A DNA stretch of 64,000 bases from JAKQIM01 sp029557965 (GCA_035341015.1 DAOQUL010000012.1:11724-75723), one strand, 5' to 3'. Positions 8,813 to 18,673 are shown, counted from the first letter of the stretch. A program made the numbers and translations. Notes: generated by a model from the sequence alone, not told the origin.

Positions 8813-10948
8813 ATGGAAGCGTCTCAAGTTAACCTCAGCCGGCGGCCCTTCTGGACGCGCCAGCGAAAAGTATGGCTTGTGGTGGTGGTGGGGCTGCTGT
8901 TGCGCGCCTGGGCAGCCTGGCAGCTTCCGGTGGATTTTGACGAACCGGTCTACCTGCAGGCCGGGTATGAATATGCCGGGCTGATGAGGGCCGGTGATTG
9001 GCAGGGGGTGATCGATTATCCTGAGAACAGCGAGCACCCGCCGCTGGTCAAACTGATCTATGGGGGGGTGGTGTTGGCGGCAGGGCCGCGCGCCAGTTGG
9101 GAGGCGGTGCTGCTGGCGGGCCGGCTGGTGTCGGTGGCTTTTGGCACGTTGGCGGTGGCGTTGGTGGCGCTGGTAGATCCATTGGCAGGCGGCTTGTTGG
9201 CGGTGCAAACCCTGGTGGTCAAGTATACCAGCCAGGCTTACCTGGAGGCCCTGCCCCTGGCAATGGCCCTGTTGGCGCTATTTGCCTTGCGCCGCTCGCA
9301 GAAAGAACGGGATGCGTGGTTCTGGCTTTCGGCGGCTGCCTTGGGCCTGACGGCGGCGGGCAAGTACAGCTACTTCCCAATCCTGCTGGTTGTGCTCTAC
9401 GTGGCGTTGGTTGACAAACGCTTCCGAATCGGGAAGCTGCTGCTTTACCTGGGCACTGCCGGTTTGGCTTTCGTGGCCTTCAACCCGGCTTTGTGGAGCG
9501 CTCCGTTGGAGCGGTTTGCGGACACCTTCGCTTTTCATGTGCAGTATTCGCAAAGCGCCCATGTACAGGAATCTGGCTATCCCTGGTACCAGCCGTTCTT
9601 ATGGATTTCGCGTTCGCATGGCTATAACTGGCACCCTGAGGTGTTCTTCTATTTTGGCTTCGATGGGCTGATCTTTCTGTTTGCGGTGGCAGGTATGTGG
9701 CTCGAACGCCGGCGCCTGGGCTGGGTGTTGGCCTGGGCAGCAGGCAGCCTGCTCTTTTTGCTGCTCTGGCCGACGAAATGGCCGCAATACACCCTGGTGC
9801 TGCTGCCGGCCTTGTGCCTGTTGGCGGCCGGCGCGCTGCGGCGTTTGTATGCGCTGTACCACGAGCAAGAAGCCTATTGGGATTGGTTGAACACCATGTT
9901 TCCCAAGCCGTCTCGGAAGTACATGATTGCAGGGGGGATTGTGCTTGGTTTGCTGACCCTGGCGATCATCGTCAATAATGCTTTGCTGGCAGCCAACCGC
10001 ATCGGTTGGTCAACGATCACGGCACGCACTGCCCCCTTGCCCAGCGATACCATTTACGATCTACTGCCCATGCCGGATGGGCGCATGGCGCTGGCAACCG
10101 AGCGGGGATTGGTCTTGTGGGAAGCGGCCCGGGATGGCGACGTATCTGACCGGTGGCAGGTGTTCGATACAGAGAATTCGCCTCTGCCCGCTGAGCGGGT
10201 GTTGGCCCTGGCCCTGGATGGGCAGGCGCGCTTGTGGATGGGGACCGCGGCTGGCCTGGCCATTTACGATGGCCAGCACTGGGCAGTGTATCACAAGGAT
10301 GATTTTGGCTTGCTCAGCGAGCAGGTGAATGCGGTGGCAGTAGATAGCGCCGGACGGGTGTGGATTGGTACGCAAATTGGGGCGGCGGTTTTGGATGGGA
10401 CAACCTGGACGCCCTACACTGCCAGTGCACAAGCCCTGGTGGACAATGCGGTCTTTTCGCTGGCGGTTGAGCCGGCGGGTGCTGGAGAGCGCATTTGGTT
10501 TGGCACTTTGTGGGGGGTCTCGGTCTATGACCCTGGAGCCCAGGCCTGGGAACGCTATACGAGGCAAGATTTTGACCTGGGCTGGGGGGGGGTCTCGGAC
10601 CTGCTGGTTGATTCCGGCGGGCAGGTGTGGGCTTCTACGCAGGGGGGGGGGATCAGCCTTTGGAACGGGCAGGAATGGCAATCTTACCGCACCAGCAACT
10701 CGCCCCTGCCGTACAATACCGTACAAGATGTGACGCAGCTTTCTGCGGGCAATTTTTGGATCTGCACTTCCATTCCAAACGAGACCGGCGGCCTGGTGAC
10801 CGGGTTTGACGGGCAAGATTGGCGCACCTACAAGCCGGTGCTGACCGGTTACCCGGGCAGTGAAGCCCTGGCGGTGGCGCAAGATTCCCTGGGCCGCATA
10901 TGGTTCGGGACGCGCCTGGATGGCGTGGTAATATATGATAAGCCGTGA
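8813..10948 (+). CDS. GT-C-type membrane glycosyltransferase fused to a two-component-regulator-type beta-propeller
   Basis: About 711 residues from ATG 8813. The first ~395 residues are a multi-spanning membrane domain. An acidic pair in the first outside loop (DFDEPVY) and the following EHPPLVK segment are typical of GT39/PMT or ArnT-like transferases that use lipid-linked sugars. After the last membrane segment (near 9922-9990) come about 300 soluble residues with repeats of the VWIGTQIGAAVLDG / IWFGT type, matching Reg_prop propeller blades. The fusion is unusual. Its place between secreted amylase genes suggests a role on glycans or surface proteins, but the acceptor is unknown. Confidence 0.7.
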   Translation: MEASQVNLSRRPFWTRQRKVWLVVVVGLLLRAWAAWQLPVDFDEPVYLQAGYEYAGLMRAGDWQGVIDYPENSEHPPLVKLIYGGVVLAAGPRASWEAVLLAGRLVSVAFGTLAVALVALVDPLAGGLLAVQTLVVKYTSQAYLEALPLAMALLALFALRRSQKERDAWFWLSAAALGLTAAGKYSYFPILLVVLYVALVDKRFRIGKLLLYLGTAGLAFVAFNPALWSAPLERFADTFAFHVQYSQSAHVQESGYPWYQPFLWISRSHGYNWHPEVFFYFGFDGLIFLFAVAGMWLERRRLGWVLAWAAGSLLFLLLWPTKWPQYTLVLLPALCLLAAGALRRLYALYHEQEAYWDWLNTMFPKPSRKYMIAGGIVLGLLTLAIIVNNALLAANRIGWSTITARTAPLPSDTIYDLLPMPDGRMALATERGLVLWEAARDGDVSDRWQVFDTENSPLPAERVLALALDGQARLWMGTAAGLAIYDGQHWAVYHKDDFGLLSEQVNAVAVDSAGRVWIGTQIGAAVLDGTTWTPYTASAQALVDNAVFSLAVEPAGAGERIWFGTLWGVSVYDPGAQAWERYTRQDFDLGWGGVSDLLVDSGGQVWASTQGGGISLWNGQEWQSYRTSNSPLPYNTVQDVTQLSAGNFWICTSIPNETGGLVTGFDGQDWRTYKPVLTGYPGSEALAVAQDSLGRIWFGTRLDGVVIYDKP

Positions 10949-10976
10949 TCAAATATCCTAATTGGAGGCGACTGAT

Positions 10977-13900
10977 ATGAAAGCGAAGATCTGGAAGCTG
11001 GTGAGTATACTTGTTTTGCTGGCGATGGTGGTCAGCGCGTGCGGCAAGACCTCTGTTCCCACCTCTGCTCCAACCGAGGGGGAAGCTGCAAGCGGTGAAA
11101 CCACGCCTGGCGAGCAGCCAATCTACCTGTCAATCATCTGGCACCAACACCAGCCGGTGTATTATAAAGACCCTGAGACCGGTGTTTATGCCAAGCCCTG
11201 GGTGCGCGTGCATGCCACCAAAGATTACGTGGATATGGCTGCCATTCTCAAGAATTACCCCGATATCCACGTTACCTTCAACCTTACGCCCAGCCTGATC
11301 CGCCAACTGGATGACCTGGCCTCTGGCACCAAAGATCTCTATTGGGTGACCGCTGAGGTGCCGGCTGACCAGCTTACTGATGAGCAAAAGACATTTTTGC
11401 TGGAGCGCTTCTTCGATACCAACCGCAAGATCATTGCGCGCTTCCCGCGCTATCAAGCGCTGTTGGAGCTGCGGGATAACGGTGGAACCTATACCACGCA
11501 GGATTACCTGGATCTGCAGCTCCTGTTTGGCCTGGCCTGGTTTGACCCCGATTGGCTGGCCCAAGAACCGTTGGCGGCCCTGGTGGCGAAGGGTTCCAAC
11601 TTTAGCGAGGCAGATAAGCAGGTAGTATTTGATGAAACAGAACGCCTGATCGCAGAAGTGGTGCCGGTGCACAAGGGCCTGCAAGATGCCGGGCAGATCG
11701 AGGTCACCATGACCCCGTTTGCACACCCCATCCTGCCACTCTTGGTCAGCACAGACCTGGCAACCCAGGCCATGCCCTCGGTAGAGCTGCCAGGCGTAGA
11801 TTTTACCTATGGGCAAGATGCCGTGGCTCAGGTCAACCTGGGCGTGCAGTTGTATGAAGAACATTTCGGCCAGCCGCCGCGCGGCATGTGGCCGGCAGAA
11901 GGCTCGGTGGCGCAAGAGATCGTCAGCATGGTCTCGAAGGCGGGCATCCAGTGGATGGCCTCGGACGAGGGCGTGTTGGCCAACAGCCTGGGCATGACCA
12001 GCTTCACGCGCAACCCGCGCGAGACCGTTACCGATCCAGATGTGCTCTACCGGCCCTACTACGTTCAAGGCGGGCAGGGTGACCCGGTGGCAATCGTCTT
12101 CCGCGATGTGGTCATCTCAGACAAGGTCGGCTTTACCTATTCTGGCCTGGATGGAGAACTGGCGGCCAAAGATTTCATCCGCCGCATCCACGATATTCGG
12201 GATGCGTTGATCGAAGATGGCGCGGCTGGGCCGCACCTGGTCTCGGTCATTTTGGATGGCGAGAACGCCTGGGAATACTACGAGAACGACGGCAAGCTGT
12301 TCTTGAATTCGTTGTATACGCTGTTGAGCAGCGATCCTTTGATCCGGACCGTGACCCCCAGCGAGTTCCTGGCGATGGCCCCTGAGCAGCCGAAGATTGA
12401 CGACTTATGGGCCGGTTCGTGGATCAGCCATGACTTTTCGACCTGGATTGGCGAGGAAGAAGAGAACCTGGCCTGGGAATACCTGGCTGAGGCGCGCGTG
12501 GTTTTGCAGAAGTATGAGACCGGGGTGCGCAGCACAACCCCCGAGGCCCTGGCTGAGGCCCAGACCCTGATGTATATTGCCGAAGGTTCTGACTGGTTCT
12601 GGTGGTACGGCACCGATCAGAACTCGGGCAACGACGAGGCCTTTGACCAGCAGTTCCGCGACACCCTCAAGCAAGTGTACGTGGCCCTGGGCGAAACCCC
12701 GCCACTGATGCTGGATGTGCCGGTGATCCCGCTCCAGCCGGTAGCGGCAGATGTGGCTTCTTCGAACACGCTCTCGGTGATCGTAGATGGCGAGGCGAGC
12801 GAAGGCGAGTGGGATGCCGCGGGCGTGTATCAGGCTTCGGGCGGGGCGATGGCTGCGGCAACACCCTATTTCAGCGACCTGGCTTATGGCTTCGATAAGG
12901 CCAACCTGTATTTCAAGGTGTCTGCCAACCCGGCTTATTCGTCTTTGAGCGCTGCAGACAGCGTGGAAATTTACCTGGCGGCCCCCGGCAGCGGCGATAC
13001 GATCAGTTTCAGCCGCAATGGGTCGCTATTGGGTTTCCAGGCCAACCGTCTGGTGGAGATCTTGTTCGCAGACAATGCCTTGGCAGGGGTGAACCTGTAC
13101 AGCGCGGCCAGCAAAGAGAGCTGGGGCGAGGCAACTGCATTGGAGACGGTCGCCCTGGGCGAGGTGCTTGAGGTGGGCGTGCCGCTGGAGCTGTTGGGCG
13201 GCGCCGAGACGGGCGACCGGATTGGTTTGCGGGCGGTGCACGTAGAGCCGCTCTCGGGCCTGGAAGGGACGGTAGATACGGACCTCTTGCCGGGCGCGGG
13301 CCCTGCCCAAGTGGCTGTTCCGGACCTGGGCTCTATGACCCTGGTGCTGGATATCAACGACCCAGAGAAGGATGATTATGGTCCGGGCAGCTACACCTAT
13401 CCCTCGGACGCGGTGTTCGGATCTGGCGCGTATGACATCTTGAACTTCCAGGTTGGGTATGATGACGAAAATGTGATCTTTAAGTTCACCATGCGCGGCC
13501 CGGTGGATAATTCTTGGGGCTCGCCAAACGGCCTGTCGGTTCAGACTTTTGATATTTACATCGATACAGATGGGGATGGGCAAGGCGGCGATGCCTTCTT
13601 GCCGGGGCGCAACCTGTCTTTGCAGGACGGGTATGCCTGGGATTATGCTATTACGGTTGAGGGCTGGGAGGCGGGTATCTACACGCCAGGCGATGAAGGT
13701 TCGACCAAGATCGCCAGCGCCAGTGAATTTGTCATCGTGGCTGACCCCGGTCAGCAGAAGGTGACCGTGCGCGTGCCGAAATCCATCTTGGGTGATAATC
13801 CTGAAGCCTGGCAGTATGCGGTGATGGTGCTCAGCCAAGAAGGTTACCCCAGCGGCGGCGTGCAGCGCGTGCGAGATGTCAACGTGGCGGCTGAACAGTG

Positions 13901-14081
13901 GCGGTTTGGCGGTGCGCCCGATGGGGCCACCAACCACACGCGCGTGATCGACCTGGTGTGGGCTGAGGCCGGGCAACAAGAGGCCTGGCTGAGCGCCTTC
14001 ACACCCAGCCCGGCCCAGCAAAGTGAGCTGACAGCAGCAGATTTTGCCCAGGTGCCGATGTTGAGTGCGGCAACGGAGTAG
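10977..14081 (+). CDS. Secreted GH57 alpha-glucanase lipoprotein (amylopullulanase-like)
   Basis: About 1034 residues. ATG 10977 has GGAGG at 10964-10968; the longer frame starts with TTG 10962 inside this region. A signal peptide ends with lipobox VSAC. GH57 motifs appear in order: HQHQP (residues 56-60), GMWPAE with the expected nucleophile Glu308, SDEG with the expected acid/base Asp330, and DGENAWEYY. From about residue 590 the chain has beta-rich modules, including a DPEKDDYGPGSYTYP segment typical of the glucodextranase C-terminal/DOMON-like domain. It probably cuts starch or pullulan outside the cell, with the C-terminal part binding carbohydrate. Confidence 0.88.
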   Translation: MKAKIWKLVSILVLLAMVVSACGKTSVPTSAPTEGEAASGETTPGEQPIYLSIIWHQHQPVYYKDPETGVYAKPWVRVHATKDYVDMAAILKNYPDIHVTFNLTPSLIRQLDDLASGTKDLYWVTAEVPADQLTDEQKTFLLERFFDTNRKIIARFPRYQALLELRDNGGTYTTQDYLDLQLLFGLAWFDPDWLAQEPLAALVAKGSNFSEADKQVVFDETERLIAEVVPVHKGLQDAGQIEVTMTPFAHPILPLLVSTDLATQAMPSVELPGVDFTYGQDAVAQVNLGVQLYEEHFGQPPRGMWPAEGSVAQEIVSMVSKAGIQWMASDEGVLANSLGMTSFTRNPRETVTDPDVLYRPYYVQGGQGDPVAIVFRDVVISDKVGFTYSGLDGELAAKDFIRRIHDIRDALIEDGAAGPHLVSVILDGENAWEYYENDGKLFLNSLYTLLSSDPLIRTVTPSEFLAMAPEQPKIDDLWAGSWISHDFSTWIGEEEENLAWEYLAEARVVLQKYETGVRSTTPEALAEAQTLMYIAEGSDWFWWYGTDQNSGNDEAFDQQFRDTLKQVYVALGETPPLMLDVPVIPLQPVAADVASSNTLSVIVDGEASEGEWDAAGVYQASGGAMAAATPYFSDLAYGFDKANLYFKVSANPAYSSLSAADSVEIYLAAPGSGDTISFSRNGSLLGFQANRLVEILFADNALAGVNLYSAASKESWGEATALETVALGEVLEVGVPLELLGGAETGDRIGLRAVHVEPLSGLEGTVDTDLLPGAGPAQVAVPDLGSMTLVLDINDPEKDDYGPGSYTYPSDAVFGSGAYDILNFQVGYDDENVIFKFTMRGPVDNSWGSPNGLSVQTFDIYIDTDGDGQGGDAFLPGRNLSLQDGYAWDYAITVEGWEAGIYTPGDEGSTKIASASEFVIVADPGQQKVTVRVPKSILGDNPEAWQYAVMVLSQEGYPSGGVQRVRDVNVAAEQWRFGGAPDGATNHTRVIDLVWAEAGQQEAWLSAFTPSPAQQSELTAADFAQVPMLSAATE

Positions 14082-14094
14082 GCCCTGAGTATAG

Positions 14095-14100
14095 TAGAAT
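14095..14100 (+). promoter_or_regulatory. -10 box directly before the start codon (possible leaderless gene)
   Basis: TAGAAT ends 7 nt before GTG 14108, so transcription would begin at or next to the start codon. There is no Shine-Dalgarno sequence between them. Confidence 0.4.
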
Positions 14101-14107
14101 AGCAAGT

Positions 14108-15838
14108 GTGAAACAGGTGCGTTTTGTTTGCATGGGTATTGGCCTGGCGCTGGCAGTTTTACTGCTGGCGTCTTGCCGCGGGGAGGCCTCGCTGACGCCA
14201 ACTGCAGAAGCGGCGGGAACCGCCTCGCCAGCCCCCACCGGCGAAATGACGAAGACCGCCTGGCCTTCGCAGGAATCTGCACCAGCCTATCCGCCATCCG
14301 GCTCAGAACCGGCTACGGCGACCAGCGTTGCCAGCGTGCCTGGCCTCCCGCCTGGATATCCTGAGCCGGCAGTCGAGCCCAGTGCAGCGCCAGTGGTTGT
14401 CAGCCCCACGCCGTCCGGCGATCAGGGGGCGGGGGGCTACCCTGCTCCTGATGAGCCGCCTCTGGCTGTGGCAACGGCAACTGCTGGCCCTGGCGCTGGG
14501 GGGGGCTACCCAGAGCCGTCTACGGCTGTTCCCCCGGTCTTGCCACCGCCGCCCGGCGGTGCTACCGCCACCTCGCCGCCAACCGCTTCGCCCAGCCCCT
14601 GGCCCCAGGCCACGCTTGCGACGGCCGGGACTGCCCAGGCAGGCGGTGCAACGGGTACGCCCACAGCCATGCCGACCGAGTATATCGGCCGCCCGGTGCA
14701 GTCGCCCCCGCCGCCCGAAACAACGGTGCACATCTGGCATGCCTGGCCGCCAGCTCAAAGCCAGGCTTTGATGCAGGTGATCGGCTCCTTCCAGGATCTA
14801 TATCCAGACGTGTATTTTGATGTGCTGTACATGCCTCGAGAAGAGCTGCGTGGGCGTTATGAGGCTGAGGCCTACCGCGGCAGAGGCCCGAGCTTGCTGC
14901 TTGGCCCGGCCGATTGGGGGGCAGGGCTGTACGATGGCGCATTGGTGGCGAATCTCAGCCCTTATATGAATCCACAGTTGTTGGCGGCACTCAGCCAGGC
15001 AGCGCTGGGCACGGTGCAGTACCAGGGCGCGCAAATCTGCTTGCCTTATGCGGTTGATGGGGTGGTCCTGTATCGTAATGCGGCCCTGGTGCCCAAGGCG
15101 CCGCGCACGTTTGACGAGTTGGTCACCCTGGCCGGAGAAGCCACGCGCGCCGGCAACCTGGGCGCTTTTTTGGAGCGCGGGGCGTATTATTCGCTGGCAA
15201 GCCTGAACAGCTTGGGCGGCCAATGGATGGATGCAAACGGCAACCCGGCATTTAATAATGCCGCCGGCCTGGCCTGGTTGGACCTGCTGGCCGATTACGA
15301 CCGGGCGGGGACGGCGACCTTCAACAATAACCGCGATTTGGAATTGTTCATGGATGGCCGGATTGGCTTCATCATTGATGGAACCTGGAGCATGCGGACG
15401 TTGGAAGCTGCCGTGGGGAGTGAGAACCTGGCGATCGATCCCTGGCCGGCTTACCAGGATGGTCGTATGGCAGGGTTCGTCAGATCGGAGTGCGCTTATT
15501 TGAATATCAACAGCGCGGGGAATGAACAATATGCCGCGCTGGTGTTCATGGGTTACCTGTTGAACAGCGAGGTCCAGAACTTGTTGGCTGAGGTGGAGCT
15601 GATCCCGGCGGTGTTGGATGCCGAGCCGCGCAACCTGCTTTCACAGCAGGCGGCCGCGGCCCTGGCAGGGGGTGTGGCAATGCCGCCCATGCCAAATGAG
15701 CGCTATTGGTATGCCTACCTGGACGCGTTGGATGGCGTGATCCTGGACGTTTTCGAACAGGGGGCTGACCCAGCAACCGCACTGCAGGACGCTTATGATA
15801 CAATTACAATTCGTTTACTGGAACTGCGCGCCCCCTGA
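14108..15838 (+). CDS. Sugar-binding lipoprotein with a very long Pro-rich linker (SBP family 1)
   Basis: 576 residues from GTG. A signal peptide ends in lipobox LASC; then about 180 residues rich in Pro, Ala, Thr, Gly and Ser carry recurring GYPxP units (GGYPAP, GGYPEP). The binding domain starts near residue 205 with TVHIWHAW, the same strand type as in the protein at 783-2030, and includes the weakly conserved DGVVLYRNAALVPKAPRTF-like segment of family 1 binding proteins. No permease genes follow, so it may feed the MalF/MalG pair upstream or act as a surface binding protein. The linker would hold the domain away from the membrane. Confidence 0.8.
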   Translation: MKQVRFVCMGIGLALAVLLLASCRGEASLTPTAEAAGTASPAPTGEMTKTAWPSQESAPAYPPSGSEPATATSVASVPGLPPGYPEPAVEPSAAPVVVSPTPSGDQGAGGYPAPDEPPLAVATATAGPGAGGGYPEPSTAVPPVLPPPPGGATATSPPTASPSPWPQATLATAGTAQAGGATGTPTAMPTEYIGRPVQSPPPPETTVHIWHAWPPAQSQALMQVIGSFQDLYPDVYFDVLYMPREELRGRYEAEAYRGRGPSLLLGPADWGAGLYDGALVANLSPYMNPQLLAALSQAALGTVQYQGAQICLPYAVDGVVLYRNAALVPKAPRTFDELVTLAGEATRAGNLGAFLERGAYYSLASLNSLGGQWMDANGNPAFNNAAGLAWLDLLADYDRAGTATFNNNRDLELFMDGRIGFIIDGTWSMRTLEAAVGSENLAIDPWPAYQDGRMAGFVRSECAYLNINSAGNEQYAALVFMGYLLNSEVQNLLAEVELIPAVLDAEPRNLLSQQAAAALAGGVAMPPMPNERYWYAYLDALDGVILDVFEQGADPATALQDAYDTITIRLLELRAP

Positions 15839-15864
15839 GTGGGGGTGCTATTGTGAGGAGCCTG

Positions 15865-17265
15865 ATGCCTGTTCCTGATTGGGTGCAAGACGCAATTTTT
15901 TATCAAATCTTCCCTGACCGTTTTGCGAACGGTGATGCGAGTATCGACCCGCCGAACGTTCAGCCTTGGGGCACGCCGCCAACCGTGTGGCACTTCCAGG
16001 GCGGTGACCTGCGCGGCATCATGCAGCATTTTGATTATTTGCTGGACCTGGGGGTCAATGCGCTGTACTTGAACCCCATTTTCCAATCGGCATCGAACCA
16101 CCGCTATCACACCACCGACTATTTTAGAATCGATCCGCGCCTGGGGACAATGGAAGATTTCAGGGCCTTTTTGGACCTGGCCCATCGCAACGATGTACGG
16201 GTGATCTTGGATGGGGTCTTCAATCACTGCGGGCGCGGTTTCTTTGCTTTCAACGATATCCTCGAAAACCAAGAGCATTCGCCTTATCTGAGCTGGTTTC
16301 ACGTTCACAATTTTCCCGTGGACGCGTACTCGTATGGAGATGCCCGCGATTACCTGGGGTGGTGGGGGATGAAAGGCCTGCCGAAGTTCAACACCGCAAC
16401 CCCGGCTGTGCGGCGTTATTTGTTGGATGTGGCGCGGTATTGGGTCGAACAGGGCACAGATGGCTGGCGACTGGACGTGCCGAATGAGATCGATGATGAC
16501 AGTTTTTGGGCGGAGTTTCGCCAGGTTGTCAAATCGGCCAATCCAGATGCTTACATCTTGGGTGAGATCTGGAATCCGGATACGCGTTGGGTGGGGGATG
16601 CACATTTTGACGGTTTGATGCATTACCCGGTGCGCGATGCCCTGCTGCGCCTGTTGTTTGCGGGCACGCTGGATATCCCGCACTTTGCCGAGAAAGTGGA
16701 AAGCCTGTTGTCTTTTTACCCTCGTGAGAATGCGTATGCGATGTATGTTCCTGTGGGGTCGCATGATACTGAGCGCCTGTTGACTAAGGTGGAGGGGAGC
16801 GTGGAAAAGGCCAAGCTGGCTTTTTTGTTCCAGTTTGCTTACCCCGGTGCGCCGGCAGTCTATTATGGCGACGAAATTGGCCTGACCGGTGGGAAAGACC
16901 CAGAGTGCCGAGGGGCCTTCTTGTGGGACCCTAAGTACTGGAATACCGAACTGCGTGATTGGGTCAAGACATTGATCGCCTTGCGCAAGCAGTTCACAGC
17001 CCTCAGGCGGGGAGGCTTTGAACGCTTGTGCATGGATGTAGAATGTGGGTGTTATGCTTTTGTCCGCACCCATGCAGACGGGAACGTGGCGATGGTGTTG
17101 AACGCCGCCCCTGATGAACGCCGGTACTGCGTTACTGCGCAGCCGGCAGGTTGGCAGGATGGGGTTGTGCTGCGCGACCTGCTGCGAGCGGGGAATGAAT
17201 ACGTGGTCAGCCAGGGTTGTTTTGAACTGACCCTGCCGCCCTGGAGCGGCACGCTGGTAACATAA
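15865..17265 (+). CDS. GH13 enzyme (cyclomaltodextrinase/neopullulanase-like), compact form
   Basis: About 466 residues, without signal peptide or N-terminal CBM34 domain. The barrel starts DAIFYQIFPDRFANGD. The triad is Asp204 (GWRLD), Glu234 (GEIWN) and Asp301 (SHDTE), with region I reading DGVFNHC. ATG 15865 follows GAGGAG; the in-frame GTG 15853 is less likely. It is probably cytoplasmic and acts on short imported maltodextrins. The second GH13 in the cell compartment (see 4214-6001) may differ in chain-length preference; this is inference. Confidence 0.88.
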   Translation: MPVPDWVQDAIFYQIFPDRFANGDASIDPPNVQPWGTPPTVWHFQGGDLRGIMQHFDYLLDLGVNALYLNPIFQSASNHRYHTTDYFRIDPRLGTMEDFRAFLDLAHRNDVRVILDGVFNHCGRGFFAFNDILENQEHSPYLSWFHVHNFPVDAYSYGDARDYLGWWGMKGLPKFNTATPAVRRYLLDVARYWVEQGTDGWRLDVPNEIDDDSFWAEFRQVVKSANPDAYILGEIWNPDTRWVGDAHFDGLMHYPVRDALLRLLFAGTLDIPHFAEKVESLLSFYPRENAYAMYVPVGSHDTERLLTKVEGSVEKAKLAFLFQFAYPGAPAVYYGDEIGLTGGKDPECRGAFLWDPKYWNTELRDWVKTLIALRKQFTALRRGGFERLCMDVECGCYAFVRTHADGNVAMVLNAAPDERRYCVTAQPAGWQDGVVLRDLLRAGNEYVVSQGCFELTLPPWSGTLVT

Positions 17266-17299
17266 TCCGTTCGATTCATGATGATGAACTGAGTGTGCT

Positions 17300-17992
17300 A
17301 TGGACTTCGACCTTTCTCTCCCTGAGCTTGAACAACCGCCTTTATTCCAGTTTGAAGAGGCCAGTGCGGGTGCGGTGGAATTATTCCCCACCGTGTGGAG
17401 TGCGTGTGAAGAGCTGGTATCGCCAGACCCGGCGCTGAGGCACAAGGGGCTGGGTCAGCTCATGGCATTGGGAGCGCCGCGCCTTTCGCCGTTGGTGGCA
17501 TACTTGTTGAGCACGCGCCTGGCTGACCCGGATGCCGCCCTGAGGGCGCGCGCGGCGCAGGCCTTGGGAGGGCTGCTGCTGCCAGACCTGGAAGGCCGCC
17601 CGACCCCTGAGCCGGTACGGCGCTACCTGGTGGCGGCCCTTTCGCAGATGCGCACGCGTTCAATTTATGCCCTGCTGGAAGTGGCTTATGATGGGCCGGA
17701 TACGGCGGCAAGCGTAGCCCGCCTGCTGAACGTGTGCCCCTACGCGGGCAAGCACCTGGTGGAAATTTTGAATGAGCGCAAGCTGCCGTTAACGATCCGG
17801 CGGGCAGCGGTGGATTTTATTGGCTCGGTGGGGTATTTGGAGGCCATCCCGGCGCTGGAGCGGCTGGCAACGCGCCTGGAAGCGCGCCTGGGTGGGCAGC
17901 AGTCAATGCCATTTGCACCGCCGGCGGTGCAGGATGAGACAGACTTGCTGCCAGTGGTGCAGGCGGCACTGGTGATGCTAAAAGCGCCTTGA
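17300..17992 (+). CDS. HEAT-repeat-like alpha-helical protein
   Basis: 230 residues, no signal peptide. Paired helices with Ala/Leu spacing appear around PALRHKGLGQLMALG, AALRARAAQALGGLLLP and TIRRAAVDFIGSVGYLEAIPAL, which is the pattern of HEAT/PBS-lyase repeats used as binding scaffolds. It starts 34 nt after the GH13 stop with no clear terminator between them, so it may be read from the same transcript, although nothing in the sequence links it to sugar use. Function unknown. Confidence 0.65.
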   Translation: MDFDLSLPELEQPPLFQFEEASAGAVELFPTVWSACEELVSPDPALRHKGLGQLMALGAPRLSPLVAYLLSTRLADPDAALRARAAQALGGLLLPDLEGRPTPEPVRRYLVAALSQMRTRSIYALLEVAYDGPDTAASVARLLNVCPYAGKHLVEILNERKLPLTIRRAAVDFIGSVGYLEAIPALERLATRLEARLGGQQSMPFAPPAVQDETDLLPVVQAALVMLKAP

Positions 17993-18013
17993 TTTCCTGA
18001 TCTTTACGTTAAT

Positions 18014-18604
18014 TCAGGGACGGATCGGCTGCCGGCAGTTGGGGCAGTTGCTTTCGTTTGCCTTGACCACAAAACCACAATTGGTGCAAGTACGGGGTTG
18101 GGCGCTGCCCAAGGGGGCTCCACAGGCGATACAACTGGGTTCGCCGACCGGGTTGGCGGTGCTGCAGTAAGCACACACCATGCGCCGCAGGCGTTCTGAA
18201 AGCTCAAAGGATGCACCAGCCGCTCGGGCCACTTCTTCGACGGTTTCCCAAACCTGTTGAGAGACTTGCAAATTTTCGATATCTTGCGCCAGGTCATCCA
18301 GGCGGCCCAGCAGGTTGAAGGGGTTGCGAATGGCAGCCATGGCGGTTTGGCCCAGGCTGGCGGCCACACCTAACCAGGCCTGTTTGCCCACCTGAACAGC
18401 CAGGCCATCCTCTACTTTTTGCAGCGTGATGGAAATGGCCGTCTGCCCGCCAGACGATGCGCCAGGGCGGGTGGCTACTTGTACAACCACCTGTTTGCCA
18501 GTGCCAACTTGCTGGGCGCGCAGGTTGCTACGGTTGAACTTGGCGACCAACGCCTGGGCGATTTGATTGGGGGTCAGGGTGCCATGGTAAATGCGCTGTT
18601 CCAT
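18014..18604 (-). CDS. Double zinc-ribbon protein
   Basis: 196 residues. The first ~130 residues contain no recognised family, with a helical stretch near 95-130. The C-terminus carries four CxxC pairs (Cys144/147, Cys158/161, Cys173/176, Cys187/190), enough for two zinc ribbons. No membrane segment. ACGGAGAC precedes ATG 18604. It is divergent from the SH3-like gene at 18674. Zinc binding is likely from the cysteine spacing; the function is unknown. Confidence 0.7.
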   Translation of the reverse strand: MEQRIYHGTLTPNQIAQALVAKFNRSNLRAQQVGTGKQVVVQVATRPGASSGGQTAISITLQKVEDGLAVQVGKQAWLGVAASLGQTAMAAIRNPFNLLGRLDDLAQDIENLQVSQQVWETVEEVARAAGASFELSERLRRMVCAYCSTANPVGEPSCIACGAPLGSAQPRTCTNCGFVVKANESNCPNCRQPIRP

Positions 18605-18660
18605 AAAAGGTCTCCGTAAATGATCTACGTAGAATAACGGTATTGGTTCCGGAATTAGAT

Positions 18661-18666
18661 TATAAT
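18661..18666 (+). promoter_or_regulatory. -10 box directly before the SH3-like gene
   Basis: A perfect TATAAT ends 7 nt before GTG 18674, and no ribosome-binding site fits in the gap. This suggests a leaderless transcript. No clear -35 is seen. Confidence 0.5.
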
Positions 18667-18673
18667 CGGCCTT

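Noticed and set aside
13026..14297. 423-residue open frame on the minus strand
   Set aside because: It is opposite the end of the GH57 gene and the start of the next lipoprotein gene, without a plausible domain or ribosome site.
15793..17445. 550-residue open frame on the minus strand
   Set aside because: It is opposite the GH13 gene with an intact catalytic triad; the translation is His/Gln/Arg-rich and without any domain.
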